Part shown: positions 9,080-19,090 of the stretch, one piece after another | Layout: every line of letters starts with the position of its first letter | Position numbering within the stretch: position 1 is the first letter of the stretch | Origin: Limimaricola variabilis | GTDB lineage: Bacteria; Pseudomonadota; Alphaproteobacteria; Rhodobacterales; Rhodobacteraceae | Direction: 5' to 3' | NCBI RefSeq assembly: GCF_014195545.1 | Contig: NZ_JACIBX010000007.1 | Location: 124,001-188,000 of the forward strand | DNA: 64,000 bases | The notes under the pieces: model-generated | Seen by the model: the letters and a program-made list of their open reading frames with translations, nothing else | Told to the model about the DNA's origin: nothing | Database searches by the model: none | Made by a program: the position numbers and the translations under genes

Positions 9080-11050
9080 ATGCTGATCGAACTTGGACAT
9101 TTCGCGCTGATTCTGGCCTTCGTCACCGCCATCGTGCAGATGGTGGTGCCGCTGATCGGGGCGCAGAAGAACTGGCGCGGCTGGATGGCCGTGGCCGAGC
9201 CCGCCGCCACCGCACAGTTCCTGCTCACCGGCTTCGCCTTCGCGGCGCTGACGGCGGCCTTCGTCACCTCGGACTTCTCGGTGGCGCTGGTGGTGGCGAA
9301 CTCGCACTCCCTGAAGCCGATGCTCTACAAGGTCAGCGGCGTCTGGGGGAACCACGAGGGGTCGCTGCTCCTGTGGCTCCTGATCCTCGCGGGCTTCGGC
9401 GCCTGCGCGGCCTGGTTCGGCGGCGACCTGCCCGAGAAGCTGCGCGCCCGCGTATTGGCGGTGCAGGCCTCGATCGGCGTGGCCTTCTACGCCTTTCTGC
9501 TCTTCACCTCGAACCCGTTCCTGCGGGTCGCGGTGCCGCCCTTCGACGGGCAGGATCTGAACCCGCTGTTGCAGGATCCGGGCCTCGCCTTCCACCCGCC
9601 GTTTCTCTACCTCGGCTATGTCGGGCTCTCGATGTCCTTCTCCTTCGCGGTCGCGGCACTGATCGAGGGGCGCGTCGACGCCGCCTGGGCGCGCTGGGTC
9701 CGGCCCTGGACGCTGGCGGCCTGGCTGTTCCTGACCATCGGCATCGCGCTGGGCTCCTGGTGGGCCTATTATGAGCTGGGCTGGGGCGGCTTCTGGTTCT
9801 GGGACCCGGTCGAGAATGCGAGCTTCATGCCGTGGCTCTTTGCCGCCGCGCTGCTGCACTCGGCGATCGTCACCGAGAAGCGCGAGGCGCTGAAGAGCTG
9901 GACCGTGCTGCTCGCCATCCTCGCCTTCAGCTTCTCGCTCTTGGGCACATTCATCGTCCGCTCGGGCGTGCTGACCAGCGTGCACGCCTTTGCAAACGAC
10001 CCCGAGCGCGGGGTGTTCATCCTCGCCATTCTCGCCGTCTTCACCGGCGGCGCGTTGACGCTCTACGCGGCGCGCGCCCATGCGATGCAGGCCAAGGGCG
10101 TGTTCGGGCTGGTCAGCCGCGAGAGCGCGCTGGTGGCCAACAACGTGCTGCTCGCGGTCTCGGCGCTGGTGGTCTTCGTCGGCACCGTTTGGCCACTGGT
10201 GGCCGAGATGGCCTTCGGCCGCGTGCTTTCGGTCGGCCCGCCCTTCTTCGACGCCGCCTTCACGCCGTTCTTCGTGGCGCTGGCGCTGCTGCTGCCGCTG
10301 GGCACGCTGATGGCTTGGAAGCGGTCCCAGGGTGGCCGGCTGATGCGCCAGCTGATGCCGGCGCTGGCGCTGGCGGCGGCGTTGCTGCTGCTGGGCTACG
10401 CGCTGGGATCGGGTCGTTCGGCCTTCGGCCCGCTCGGGCTGGCGCTAGGCGGTTGGGTGCTGGGCGGGGCTATGGTCGATCTCTGGGCCCGCGCGGGGCG
10501 CGGCGCCGTCGCGGCGCGGCTCGGCCGGATGCGCCGGCTGCCGCGGGCCGATTGGGGCCGGGCCCTGGCGCATGGCGGCCTCGGCGTCACCATCATCGGG
10601 ATCAGTGGCCTGCTGGCCTGGCAGCGCGAGGACATCCGCGTGGCCGAGATCGGCGACAGCTGGACGCTCGGTCGCTACGAGATCACGCTGCAGGCGGTGC
10701 GCGAGACCGAGGGGCCGAACTACCTCACCACCATGGCCGAGATGAGTGTGCAGGCGAATGGCCGCGAGGTCGCCACGCTCTACCCCGAGAAGCGGTTCTA
10801 CCCGGTGGCCGGGATGCCGACCACCGAGGCGGGAATCGATGGCGGGCTGTGGCGCGACGTCTATCTGGTGATCGGCGATCCGCAGGACGGCGGCGGCTGG
10901 GCCGTGCGCAGCCATCTCAAGCCGATGGCGGCCTGGATCTGGCTCGGCGGCATCCTGATGGCGCTGGGCGGGGTGGTCTCGCTCACCGATCGCAGGATGC
11001 GGGTGGCGGCCGGCGCGCGCCGCGCCCCGGCGCCTGTGGCGGCGGAATGA
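9080..11050 (+). CDS. ccmF: Haem lyase CcmF
   Basis: Large polytopic inner-membrane subunit of the haem lyase that attaches haem to apocytochrome c (Ccm System I). 656 residues with about 14-15 hydrophobic segments. The tryptophan-rich WWD motif is seen as LGWGGFWFWDPVENASFMPW (about residues 233-252), and conserved periplasmic His residues occur in NSHSLKP, GNHEGSLLLW and HPPFLYLG. The ATG at 9080 fits the family start MLIELGHFALILAF. The stop overlaps the ccmH start (ATGA at 11047-11050). ccmG, ccmI and ccmA-D are not adjacent. Confidence 0.95.
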   Translation: MLIELGHFALILAFVTAIVQMVVPLIGAQKNWRGWMAVAEPAATAQFLLTGFAFAALTAAFVTSDFSVALVVANSHSLKPMLYKVSGVWGNHEGSLLLWLLILAGFGACAAWFGGDLPEKLRARVLAVQASIGVAFYAFLLFTSNPFLRVAVPPFDGQDLNPLLQDPGLAFHPPFLYLGYVGLSMSFSFAVAALIEGRVDAAWARWVRPWTLAAWLFLTIGIALGSWWAYYELGWGGFWFWDPVENASFMPWLFAAALLHSAIVTEKREALKSWTVLLAILAFSFSLLGTFIVRSGVLTSVHAFANDPERGVFILAILAVFTGGALTLYAARAHAMQAKGVFGLVSRESALVANNVLLAVSALVVFVGTVWPLVAEMAFGRVLSVGPPFFDAAFTPFFVALALLLPLGTLMAWKRSQGGRLMRQLMPALALAAALLLLGYALGSGRSAFGPLGLALGGWVLGGAMVDLWARAGRGAVAARLGRMRRLPRADWGRALAHGGLGVTIIGISGLLAWQREDIRVAEIGDSWTLGRYEITLQAVRETEGPNYLTTMAEMSVQANGREVATLYPEKRFYPVAGMPTTEAGIDGGLWRDVYLVIGDPQDGGGWAVRSHLKPMAAWIWLGGILMALGGVVSLTDRRMRVAAGARRAPAPVAAE

Positions 11051-11490
11051 AGCGGCTGGCGCTCATCCTCGCGCTGATCGCGGCGCCTGCCTTCGCGGTC
11101 GAGCCGGACGAGGTGCTCGACGATCCGGCGCTCGAGGCCCGGGCGCGCGATATCAGCGCCGGGCTGCGCTGCCCGGTCTGCCGCAACGAGAGCATCGACG
11201 AGAGCAATGCGGGCGTCAGCCGCGACCTGCGGCTCTATGTCCGCGAGCGGCTGCTGGCGGGCGACAGCGACACGGAAGTGGTGCGCGCCGTGGTCGACCG
11301 CTACGGCGAATACGTGCTGCTCAAGCCCGACACCTCGGGCGCCAACCTGATCCTGTGGCTGGCCGCGCCCGCGCTGCTGGTGCTCGCTGGTGGCGTCGCC
11401 TTCATCTCGATCCGGCGCCGGGCCTCCGGACCCGAGGACCGGCTGTCGGAGGAGGAAGAGGCGCGGCTGCGGGACCTGCTCGACCGCTGA
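11047..11490 (+). CDS. ccmH: Cytochrome c maturation thiol oxidoreductase CcmH
   Basis: Periplasmic membrane-anchored thioredoxin-like protein that keeps apocytochrome c cysteines reduced and works with CcmF. 147 residues: signal peptide (MKRLALILALIAAPAFAV), the redox motif LRCPVCRNESIDES (Cys42, Cys45), and a C-terminal transmembrane anchor (about residues 102-122) followed by a charged tail. It is the short CcmL-type form without the TPR domain (CcmI would be separate). The ATGA overlap with ccmF shows translational coupling. Confidence 0.94.
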   Translation: MKRLALILALIAAPAFAVEPDEVLDDPALEARARDISAGLRCPVCRNESIDESNAGVSRDLRLYVRERLLAGDSDTEVVRAVVDRYGEYVLLKPDTSGANLILWLAAPALLVLAGGVAFISIRRRASGPEDRLSEEEEARLRDLLDR

Positions 11491-11560
11491 CGCTTGGTTC
11501 CCCCTTTCGCGATGCGCCGCGCGCTGTAGGCTCGGCCGCAACCTTGGGGGGAGAGCTTGC

Positions 11561-12337
11561 ATGGACTACCAGACGATCAGCTTGACGGTGGAGGAGGGCG
11601 TGGCGGTGCTGACGCTCGACCGGCCATCGGTGATGAACGCGCTCAACACCCAGATGCGGGCCGAAATCACCCACGCGCTGCGCAATCTCGACGCCGCCGC
11701 GCGGGTGTTGGTGATCACCGGGGCCGGACGGGCTTTCTGCTCGGGCCAGGATCTCGGCGATGCGGGCAGCGCCAACGCCACCGATCTCGAGCGGGTGCTG
11801 CGCGACGAATACGTGCCGATGCTGCTGGCCCTGCGCGACCTCGAAGTGCCCAGCATCGCCGCCGTGGGTGGCGCGGCGGCGGGCGCGGGCGCCAACCTGG
11901 CGCTGGCCTGCGACGTGGTGATCGCCTCGGAAGAGGCACATTTCACCCAGGCCTTCACCCGGATCGGCCTGATCCCCGATGCCGGCGGTACCTGGACCCT
12001 GCCGCGCCAGATCGGCAACGCGCGGGCGATGGGGGCGATGCTCTTCGCCGATCGCATCCCGGCCCGTCAGGCGGCCGATTGGGGAATGATCTACGAAGCC
12101 GCGCCGGAGGCCGATTTCGAGGAGCGCTGGCGCGCCCGCGCGGCGCAGCTGGCGCAGGGGCCGACGCTGGCCTACCGGCAGCTACGCGCAGCGATGCGCG
12201 ACAGCGCCGAGAGCGGTTTCGAAGCGCAGCTCGCGCGCGAAGCGCAGCTGCAAGGCATCTGCGGCCGCAGCCGCGACTTCAAGGAAGGGGTCGTGGCCTT
12301 CGTGGAAAAACGCGCCCCGCGTTTCGAGGGGCGCTAG
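11561..12337 (+). CDS. Enoyl-CoA hydratase/isomerase family protein (PaaG-like)
   Basis: 258-residue crotonase-fold enzyme acting on acyl-CoA substrates. Visible: LDRPSVMNALNTQM near the N-terminus, the oxyanion-hole segments AGRAFCSGQDLGD (about residues 56-68) and VGGAAAGAGANLALACDVVIA (about 104-124), and IGLIPDAGGTWTLPRQIG. This last pattern with Asp after IP is shared with ring-opening epoxidase/isomerase PaaG-like proteins as well as generic hydratases. The substrate is not determined. The gene stands alone, starting 70 bases after ccmH, with GGGGGGAGAG as its ribosome site. Confidence 0.88.
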   Translation: MDYQTISLTVEEGVAVLTLDRPSVMNALNTQMRAEITHALRNLDAAARVLVITGAGRAFCSGQDLGDAGSANATDLERVLRDEYVPMLLALRDLEVPSIAAVGGAAAGAGANLALACDVVIASEEAHFTQAFTRIGLIPDAGGTWTLPRQIGNARAMGAMLFADRIPARQAADWGMIYEAAPEADFEERWRARAAQLAQGPTLAYRQLRAAMRDSAESGFEAQLAREAQLQGICGRSRDFKEGVVAFVEKRAPRFEGR

Positions 12338-12341
12338 GCCT

Positions 12342-12950
12342 TCAGGCCGCGTCGCCCATCTGGGCGGCGCGCCGGCCCATCAGCGGCAGGATCTGCTCGA
12401 ACACCCCACCGAAGACCGAGCCATCCGTGGCGCCGGCATCGCGCGTCTGGCGGGCCGGGCGGCCGGGCAGGCGACCCTCGATGACGAGGCCGTGGCCGGA
12501 GGCCCGGTTCGCCGCCGTCGGCACCAGATGCAGCGCGAAATCGCGGCCGGCGAGATCGTCGATCGTCAGGCACAGGCTGTCATGCGCCAGCTGCAGCGCC
12601 GTGGCGCGGGGCGCGGGCATGCCGTGCCGCGTGTCACGCTCGAAGCGCACGCCGCAATCATAGCCGCGCGCATCGTCGCCTGCCGCCCGCACCCGGCCGG
12701 AGGAGACGTTGCGACCGCGCAGCCGGGGGCCGTCCATGTGCAGGCCGCCCAGGATCTCGTGATCGGCGAAATCGAAGACCAGCGCCCCGAGGCCGAGGCC
12801 GTGGCCCGCCTCGTCGTCGATCCGGATATCGATGGTGATGGCGCCATCCGCGGTCTCGTGCAGCGCCAGACGCACCGGGACATCCCGACCGAAGCTTGCT
12901 TCGGCGCTTTCGGGGCTGGGGGTGAACCGCACTTCGATATGAGCCGACAT
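12342..12950 (-). CDS. Hypothetical protein
   Basis: 202-residue protein of unknown family. It is predicted soluble, largely beta-rich, with repeated Gly/Asp patches (for example IRIDDEAGHGLGLGALVFDF and HMDGPRLRGRNVSSGRVRAAGDD). There is no signal peptide or membrane segment. ATG 12950 is preferred because AAGGA lies 8 bases upstream. Longer same-frame starts at 12959 and 13004 lack this spacing. The convergent neighbour ends only 4 bases away. The upstream region is the AT-rich, palindrome-containing stretch at about 13058-13209, which probably contains its control sites. Confidence 0.65.
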   Translation of the reverse strand: MSAHIEVRFTPSPESAEASFGRDVPVRLALHETADGAITIDIRIDDEAGHGLGLGALVFDFADHEILGGLHMDGPRLRGRNVSSGRVRAAGDDARGYDCGVRFERDTRHGMPAPRATALQLAHDSLCLTIDDLAGRDFALHLVPTAANRASGHGLVIEGRLPGRPARQTRDAGATDGSVFGGVFEQILPLMGRRAAQMGDAA

Positions 12951-13408
12951 GACAGACATCCTTTCGCTCGAACCTGAGAACCGCACTCGTCGATCTGACT
13001 GCATCCTGTATTGCAGCAGATTGGGGCGCCGGGGTGGCAGGCGGTCCGACTTCCGGTGAAATAGCCTATTTCTTCAATGACTTAGCCTAACGGATAGGTC
13101 TCTTTGGTTGAGGTGACCTATACGAAAGAATTGAAGCATTAGATTTACTGAATAAATGCCGCTCTCTTTTGAGACAGGAATTTTCCCTTACCTATCCGAT
13201 CGGTTAGGCGCGCCTTTGGACAATGCGCGGCTCTTGAGGGGATTGGTTCCTCGGGCCGAGGCGCGGCACGATTGCGCGTCGAATGCGGCGAAATCTGGGC
13301 GGTCGGCGCGGTCAAATGACGCCGACTCGCGGTCCTCGCCCACGAAAAAAGGGCCCGGCATCGCTGCCGGGCCCTTCGCGCCCCTGAGGGGGCCGAGACG
13401 CGCTGAGA
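12951..13408. other. Long intergenic region: AT-rich operator-like block and gltA terminator
   Basis: About 460 bases without a convincing gene. Bases 13058-13209 are strikingly AT-rich for this genome and contain a 7-bp palindrome (GAAATAG-C-CTATTTC, 13058-13072). CCTAT/ATAGG motifs occur at 13065, 13094, 13117 and 13191. GCCTAACGGATAGGT (13085-13099) recurs inverted with a 3-4 base insertion as ACCTATCCG-atc-GGTTAGGC (13190-13209). The remaining part is GC-rich and ends with the gltA terminator (13345-13374). The AT-rich block probably controls the minus-strand gene at 12342-12950. Confidence 0.55.
13345..13374 (-). terminator. Rho-independent terminator of gltA
   Basis: GGGCCCGGCA (13351-13360) and its exact complement (13365-13374) with a TCGC loop, followed on the minus strand by six T residues (13350-13345). 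It lies 35 bases beyond the gltA stop. Confidence 0.9.
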
Positions 13409-14704
13409 TCAGCGGTTCTCGATATCGACATAATCGCGCTGTGTGGCGCCCAGATAGAGCTGGCGCGGACGGCCGATCTTGAGCTGCGGATCGGCGAGCT
13501 GCTCCTTCCACTGCGACACCCAGCCGACGGTGCGCGCGAGCGCGAAGATCGGCGTGAACATCGAGGTCGGGAAGCCCATCGCGTCGAGGATGATGCCCGA
13601 ATAGAAATCGACGTTCGGGTAGAGCTTCTTCTCGGCGAAGTAGGGATCCTCCAGCGCCACGCGCTCGAGCTCCTTGGCGACCTGCAGCGTCGGGTTGTTC
13701 TCGATGCCCAACAGTTCGAGCACCTCGTCGGCGCTCTCCTTCATCACCTTCGCGCGCGGGTCGAAGTTCTTGTAGACCCGGTGGCCGAAGCCCATCAGGC
13801 GGAACGGGTCGTTCTTGTCCTTCGCGCGGGCGATGAACTCGGGGATCCGGTCCGGGGTGCCGATCTCGCGCAGCATCTCGAGGCAGGCCTGGTTGGCGCC
13901 GCCATGGGCGGGGCCCCAGAGGCAGGCGATGCCGGCGGCGATGCAGGCAAAGGGGTTGGCGCCCGACGACGAGGCGAGACGCACGGTCGAGGTCGAGGCG
14001 TTCTGCTCGTGATCGGCGTGCAGGGTGAAGATCCGGTCCATCGCGCGGGCGAGGATCGGGTTCACCTCGTATTCCTCGGCCGGGACCGAGAAGCACATGC
14101 GCAGGAAGTTCGACGCGTAGTCGAGATCGTTGCGCGGATACACGAAGGGCTGGCCGATCGAGTACTTGTAGGCCATCGCCGCGATCGTCGGCATCTTGGC
14201 GATCAGGCGGATCGAGGCGACCTCGCGCTGGTGCTCGTCATTGATGTCGGTGCTGTCGTGGTAGAAGGCCGACATCGCGCCGACCACGCCGACCATGGTG
14301 GCCATCGGATGCGCGTCGCGGCGGAAGCCGCGGAAGAAGTTGTGCATCTGCTCGTGGATCATGGTGTGACGCGTCACCAGCGTCTCGAACTCCTCGAGCT
14401 GCGCGGCCGAGGGCAGCTCGCCGTAGAGCAGCAGGTAGCAGACCTCGAGGTAATGCGAATCCTTGGCGAGCTGGTCGATCGGGTAGCCGCGATGCAGCAG
14501 CACGCCGGCTTCGCCGTCGATATACGTGATCGTGGAGTCGCAGGCCGCGGTCGAGGTGAAGCCCGGGTCATAGGTAAAGACACCCGCCTGCGCATAGAGC
14601 TTGCGGATGTCGATCACCTCGGGTCCGCCGGTCGGGGCGTACATCGCCAGATCGTAGCTTTCGCCGTCGATGGTCAGCTTTGCGGTCTTGGTCGTCTCGG
14701 CCAT
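13409..14704 (-). CDS. gltA: Citrate synthase
   Basis: Condenses oxaloacetate and acetyl-CoA to citrate, the entry step of the TCA cycle. 431 residues, the large hexameric Gram-negative type. Recognisable are [16 protein letters not shown], the catalytic His region [12 protein letters not shown], and [18 protein letters not shown] with the second active-site His, plus the Asp region [20 protein letters not shown] 14704 is preferred over 14719 because AAGGGG lies just upstream and family members begin MAET/MTE. It is monocistronic with its own terminator; gltX lies upstream on the same strand. Confidence 0.97.
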   Translation of the reverse strand: MAETTKTAKLTIDGESYDLAMYAPTGGPEVIDIRKLYAQAGVFTYDPGFTSTAACDSTITYIDGEAGVLLHRGYPIDQLAKDSHYLEVCYLLLYGELPSAAQLEEFETLVTRHTMIHEQMHNFFRGFRRDAHPMATMVGVVGAMSAFYHDSTDINDEHQREVASIRLIAKMPTIAAMAYKYSIGQPFVYPRNDLDYASNFLRMCFSVPAEEYEVNPILARAMDRIFTLHADHEQNASTSTVRLASSSGANPFACIAAGIACLWGPAHGGANQACLEMLREIGTPDRIPEFIARAKDKNDPFRLMGFGHRVYKNFDPRAKVMKESADEVLELLGIENNPTLQVAKELERVALEDPYFAEKKLYPNVDFYSGIILDAMGFPTSMFTPIFALARTVGWVSQWKEQLADPQLKIGRPRQLYLGATQRDYVDIENR

Positions 14705-14805
14705 ACAGGTCCCCTTCATGTTCCCGCCGCCGCCCTAGGCGACGCGCGACTCTGATCTCTCGATGCCGCGGTGCAACATAGCGGATGGTGTCTGACCGGC
14801 CAGTA

Positions 14806-16212
14806 TCAGGCGGCCGCGTCCTCGATCCGCGCCACGCTTTCGTCGCGGCCGAGCACCAGCATCATGTCGAATACGCTGGGGCTGACCATGCGCCCCGCCA
14901 GAGCCGCGCGCAGCGGCCCTGCCAATTTGCCCAGGCCAAGACCATGCGTCTCGGCCAGAGCGGTCACGACCCCCTCCAGCGCGTCCCGCTCCCAGCTAGC
15001 AGTTTGCAGCTGCGGCGTCAATTCTGCCAGTATACCACGGGATACATCGTCGAGGCTCTTGGCCGATTTCTCGTCCGGGACGATCGGGCGCTCCGTCAGA
15101 ACAAAATGCGCTTTTTCAATGAGTTCCGGGAAGATCTTCGCGCGATCCTTGAGGTGAGGCATCGCCTTGAGCAGCCCCTCGCGCTGACCTTCGGTCAGGG
15201 GCAGCTGCCCGGTCGCGGCGAGAAATGCCTCAAGTTCATGCAGCAGCGCGGCATCGTCGGAGATGGCGATGTGCTGGCGGCAAAGATTCTCCAGCTTCTT
15301 GGTGTCGAAGCGGGCGGGCGACTTGCCGATGCCCTTCAGGTCGAACCACTCGCGCGCCTCGGCATCGGTAAAGAACTCGGCGTCGCCGTGGCTCCAGCCC
15401 AGCCGGGTGAGGTAGTTGCGCATGCCGGCCGAGGGGTAGCCCATCTGCTGGTACTCCGCCGCCCCGGTCGCGCCATGGCGCTTGGACAGCTTCTTGCCAT
15501 CGGGACCGAAGATCAGCGGCACATGCGCGAAGACCGGAAGCTCCCAACCCATGGCGCGATAGATGAGCGCCTGACGATGGGCGTTGGTCATGTGGTCGTC
15601 GCCGCGGATCACGTGGGTCACGCCCATGTCGTGATCGTCGACCACGACGGCCAGCATGTAGACCGGCGAGCCGTCCGAGCGGAGCAGCACCATGTCGTCG
15701 AGCTGGTCGTTGCCAATGGTGATCTCGCCCTGCACCTCGTCGTGGATCGTGCTCGCGCCCTCGCGCGGGGCCTTGAGGCGGATGACGAAGGGCGCGTCGT
15801 CGGGGTAGTCGGCCTCGCTCGCGTCGCGCCAAGGCGAGCGGTAGAGCGTCGAGCCGCCCAGCGCGCGTGCCTCCTCGCGGAAGGCCTCAATCTCGGCCTG
15901 CGTCGCAAAGCATTTGTAGGCGGTGCCATCGGCCAGCATCTGGCGGGCCACCTCGGCGTGGCGCTCGGCCCGGGCAGCCTGGCTGATCGGCTCACCGTCC
16001 CAGTCGAGGCCGAGCCAGCTAAGCCCGTCGAGGATCGCGCGGGTGTTCTCGTCGGTCGACCGGGCGCGGTCGGTATCCTCGATCCGGAGAAGGAACTTGC
16101 CGCTGCGGCCGCGGGCATAGAGCCAGTTGAACAGCGCGGTGCGGGCGCCGCCGATATGCAGCGCGCCGGTGGGCGAAGGGGCGAAGCGGGTGACGACCGG
16201 GGTCTGGGACAT
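14806..16212 (-). CDS. gltX: Glutamate--tRNA ligase
   Basis: Class I aminoacyl-tRNA synthetase that charges tRNA-Glu (and often tRNA-Gln in alphaproteobacteria, with later amidation by GatCAB). 468 residues. The HIGH signature is in [20 protein letters not shown] (residues 9-28) and KMSKS is present as KLSKRHGA. The middle catalytic core has [11 protein letters not shown]. The C-terminal anticodon-binding helical domain follows. It lies divergent to comEC, with about 50 bases between the starts. Confidence 0.96.
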   Translation of the reverse strand: MSQTPVVTRFAPSPTGALHIGGARTALFNWLYARGRSGKFLLRIEDTDRARSTDENTRAILDGLSWLGLDWDGEPISQAARAERHAEVARQMLADGTAYKCFATQAEIEAFREEARALGGSTLYRSPWRDASEADYPDDAPFVIRLKAPREGASTIHDEVQGEITIGNDQLDDMVLLRSDGSPVYMLAVVVDDHDMGVTHVIRGDDHMTNAHRQALIYRAMGWELPVFAHVPLIFGPDGKKLSKRHGATGAAEYQQMGYPSAGMRNYLTRLGWSHGDAEFFTDAEAREWFDLKGIGKSPARFDTKKLENLCRQHIAISDDAALLHELEAFLAATGQLPLTEGQREGLLKAMPHLKDRAKIFPELIEKAHFVLTERPIVPDEKSAKSLDDVSRGILAELTPQLQTASWERDALEGVVTALAETHGLGLGKLAGPLRAALAGRMVSPSVFDMMLVLGRDESVARIEDAAA

Positions 16213-16262
16213 GCGGGGGGTATTTACCTTTCGCTAACCATGCGGCGCGCAGCCTTGTTGGC

Positions 16263-18347
16263 ATGGGGGATACTCAGGTCGGGGCTCGGAAACAAGCGTG
16301 GGCCATGGGCGCGGCCCCGGCGCCCGGTCCCCGGATCGAGGCGGCGCTGGCGCGGCAGAGGGCCTATCTGGCCTGCTGGACGCCGGTTTGCCTCGGTGCC
16401 GGCATCGGGATCTGGTTCGCCCTGTCGCGCGAGCCGGGTGCCGCCATCTATGGCGGTGTGGCCGGACTGGCGGCGCTCTGCCTAGCCCTGCGGATGCTTT
16501 CGCGCGGACTGGCAGGGCGTGTACTCGCCATGGCGCTGCTCCTCATCTGCGTGGGCTTCCTGCTTGCTGGTGCGCGGGCGAACAGCCTTTCCGCGCCGGT
16601 GCTGGGGTACCGCTATTACGGGCCGATCGAGGGACGGATCGTCGATGTCGACCGCTCGCAGAGCGACCGGCTCCGGATCACACTAGACCGGCTCCGGCTC
16701 GAGGATGTGCGCGGGGTCCCGCATCGCGCCCGGCTGTCGCTGCATGGCAACCACCTTGCCCCGCTGGCCCCGGGCACGCGGGTGATGACCACCGGGCATC
16801 TGTCGCCGCCGCCGGGGCCGGCCGAGCCGGGCGGCTTCGATTTCCGCCGCCACGCCTGGTTTCTCGGGCTGGGCGCGGTGGGCTATTCCCGGGTGCCGCT
16901 GCTGCTGGCCTCCGATGCGCCGGCCAAGGGGGCATGGCTCGCCCGGCTCAGGGTCCGGCTCAGCGCGGCGATCCGGTCGCGGATCGGGGGCGAGGCGGGG
17001 GGCTTCGCGGCGGCGGTGAGCACCGGTGACAGGTCCGGGCTGGGCCGCGCCGCCAATGACGCGATGCGCGAGGCCAATCTCTATCACCTCGTTTCGATCT
17101 CGGGGATGCACATGGCGATGCTGGCGGGCTTGGTGTTCTGGCTGGTGCGGGCCGGGGTCGCTGCGCTGCCGCCGCTCGCGCTGAGGCTCAATGGGCGCAA
17201 GGTGGCCGCGGCCATGGCACTGCCCGCCGCGGCCTTCTACCTCGCCCTCGCGGGCCGCGACGTGGCGACCGAGCGGGCCTTCATCATGGTCGCGGTCAGC
17301 CTGGGGTCGGTGCTGGCGGACCGCCGGGCCCTGAGCCTGAGAGGGTTGGCGATCGCGGCGCTGATCGTGCTCGGGCTGCGGCCCGAGACCCTGCTGAACC
17401 CCGGCTTCCAGATGTCATTTGCCGCTGTTCTGGCGCTGGTCGTCGCGATGGGGCGGCTACCTTCCGCCTGGCACCGTCCACGTGGGCTGGCGCGGCTCTG
17501 GATGCCGGTGGCGCTGTTGTCGCTGACCTCGCTGGTGGCGGGCAGCGCCACCGCGCCCTTCGCCGCCGCGCATTTCAACCGCGTGGCGCATTACGGCCTG
17601 CTGGCCAATCTCCTCGCCGTGCCGGCGATGGGCGGGCTGGTGATGCCGGGGGCGGTGATCCTCGCCGTGACGGGACCGCTCGGGCTCGACCAGCCGGCGG
17701 TCTGGATGATCGACTGGGGCTCGCGCTGGATCTTGTGGGTGAGCGCGCGGATCGCCGAATTCGACGGCGCCAGCTCGGCGGTGATCGCCCCGCCGGGGGC
17801 CGTCGTGGCGCTGGTGGCGTTCGGTGGGCTATGGGGCACGCTGTGGCAGGGGCGGGGACGGGTGGCGGCGCTGCTGCCGCTGGCACTGGCCGCCGGGCTG
17901 TGGGCGCGGGCGGAGCGGCCCGACCTGCTGATCAGCGACAGCGGCGCGCTGCTCGGGCTGATGACGCCGGAGGGGCGAGCGCTGTCGAAGCCGACGGGCG
18001 ACGGTTTCGCGGCCGGGGTCTGGCTGGAAAACGACGGTGACGGGCGCAGCCAGTCCGAGGCGCATGACCCGCGCGCATTGCCCCGCCATGACCGGCTATT
18101 GCGGATAAGCTTTCAAGGGACCGAGATCGTGCAGGTCACGGGAAGGACGGCCTTGGCAAAGCTCCAAGGCTGCGGCGGCGCCGACATACTGATCACCAAC
18201 CAGCCCGATCCAGCCCCGCGCCCCTGCCTGCGCTTCGATGCCACGCGGCTGCGCGACACCGGTGCGATCGCCCTGTGGCGCGGCCCGGACGGCCCCCGGA
18301 TCGAGACCGTGGCCGAACGGGCCGGGCGCAGGCTCTGGACTCAGTAG
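16263..18347 (+). CDS. comEC: ComEC/Rec2-family DNA-uptake channel
   Basis: Polytopic membrane protein predicted to carry single-stranded DNA across the inner membrane during natural transformation. 694 residues: an N-terminal hydrophobic part with an OB-like DUF4131 region ([15 protein letters not shown]), then the Competence core with the signature [21 protein letters not shown] (about residues 277-297) and many transmembrane helices to about residue 560. The C-terminal soluble region lacks a full metallo-beta-lactamase HxHxDH motif, so the nuclease-like domain looks reduced or lost. The start is uncertain (an ATG at 16305 is also possible). It overlaps the lexA 3' end by 7 bases, convergently. 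Confidence 0.87.
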   Translation: MGDTQVGARKQAWAMGAAPAPGPRIEAALARQRAYLACWTPVCLGAGIGIWFALSREPGAAIYGGVAGLAALCLALRMLSRGLAGRVLAMALLLICVGFLLAGARANSLSAPVLGYRYYGPIEGRIVDVDRSQSDRLRITLDRLRLEDVRGVPHRARLSLHGNHLAPLAPGTRVMTTGHLSPPPGPAEPGGFDFRRHAWFLGLGAVGYSRVPLLLASDAPAKGAWLARLRVRLSAAIRSRIGGEAGGFAAAVSTGDRSGLGRAANDAMREANLYHLVSISGMHMAMLAGLVFWLVRAGVAALPPLALRLNGRKVAAAMALPAAAFYLALAGRDVATERAFIMVAVSLGSVLADRRALSLRGLAIAALIVLGLRPETLLNPGFQMSFAAVLALVVAMGRLPSAWHRPRGLARLWMPVALLSLTSLVAGSATAPFAAAHFNRVAHYGLLANLLAVPAMGGLVMPGAVILAVTGPLGLDQPAVWMIDWGSRWILWVSARIAEFDGASSAVIAPPGAVVALVAFGGLWGTLWQGRGRVAALLPLALAAGLWARAERPDLLISDSGALLGLMTPEGRALSKPTGDGFAAGVWLENDGDGRSQSEAHDPRALPRHDRLLRISFQGTEIVQVTGRTALAKLQGCGGADILITNQPDPAPRPCLRFDATRLRDTGAIALWRGPDGPRIETVAERAGRRLWTQ

Positions 18348-19021
18348 TTGCGGATCAGCCCGACGAGGCGGCCCTGCACGCGCACCTGATCATCGCTGTA
18401 GATGCGGGTTTCATAGGCCGGGTTGGCGGCTTCGAGCGCGATGCGCCGACCGTTGCGGCGGAACCGCTTGAGCGTCGCTTCCTGATCCTCGATCAGCGCG
18501 ACGACGATGTCGCCATTGTCGGCCGAGGCGGTCTCGCGGATCACCACGAGGTCGCCATCGTTGATGCCGGCCTGGATCATCGAATCGCCGTGCACCTCGA
18601 GCGCGTAATGGTTGCCCTGTCCCAGCATCGAGCCGGGAACCGCGACCTCGTGGCTGATCTCGCTGATCGCGGAGATCGGCACACCGGCGGCGATCCTGCC
18701 CATCACCGGAAGGTTCATCGCCATCGCCGCGATTTCGGGCGGCATGTCCGATGGCTTCGGATCGGCCTCAGTCGAGAGCCCTTCGGCGGCGAAGCGGTTC
18801 TCCATCGCCTCGGGCAGCTTGATGATTTCCAGCGCGCGGGCGCGGTGGGCGAGCCGGCGGATGAAGCCGCGCTCCTCGAGCGCGGTGATCAGCCGGTGGA
18901 TGCCCGATTTAGAGCGCAGGTCGAGCGCGTCCTTCATCTCGTCGAAGGAGGGCGGAACGCCGTCGGCCTTGATCCGCCGGTGGATGAATTCCAGCAGGTC
19001 GGACTGTTTGCGGGTCAGCAT
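18341..19021 (-). CDS. lexA: SOS repressor LexA
   Basis: Self-cleaving repressor of the SOS DNA-damage regulon. 226 residues: N-terminal winged helix ([40 protein letters not shown]), the Ala-Gly cleavage site in GRIAAGVP (Ala112-Gly113), and the Ser/Lys dyad in HGDSMIQAG (Ser147) and EATLKRF (Lys185). The promoter immediately upstream contains a GTTC-N7-GTTC box (19058-19072), so LexA represses itself. AAAGGGG precedes the ATG. It lies downstream of moeA on the same strand but has its own promoter. Confidence 0.96.
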   Translation of the reverse strand: MLTRKQSDLLEFIHRRIKADGVPPSFDEMKDALDLRSKSGIHRLITALEERGFIRRLAHRARALEIIKLPEAMENRFAAEGLSTEADPKPSDMPPEIAAMAMNLPVMGRIAAGVPISAISEISHEVAVPGSMLGQGNHYALEVHGDSMIQAGINDGDLVVIRETASADNGDIVVALIEDQEATLKRFRRNGRRIALEAANPAYETRIYSDDQVRVQGRLVGLIRNY

Positions 19022-19057
19022 GGTTGCCCCTTTTTGCGCGCGGACGGTTGGGGCTCC

Positions 19058-19086
19058 GTTCTATGCACGTTCCCGTTTTGTGTCAA
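19058..19086 (-). promoter_or_regulatory. lexA promoter with alphaproteobacterial SOS box
   Basis: On the minus strand TTGACA (19086-19081), a 17-base spacer, then TAGAAC (19063-19058) forms a near-consensus sigma-70 promoter. Bases 19058-19072 read GTTC-N7-GTTC on the plus strand, the direct-repeat LexA operator of alphaproteobacteria, covering the -10 box and the end of the spacer. This is direct evidence of LexA autorepression. Confidence 0.88.
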
Positions 19087-19090
19087 GCCC

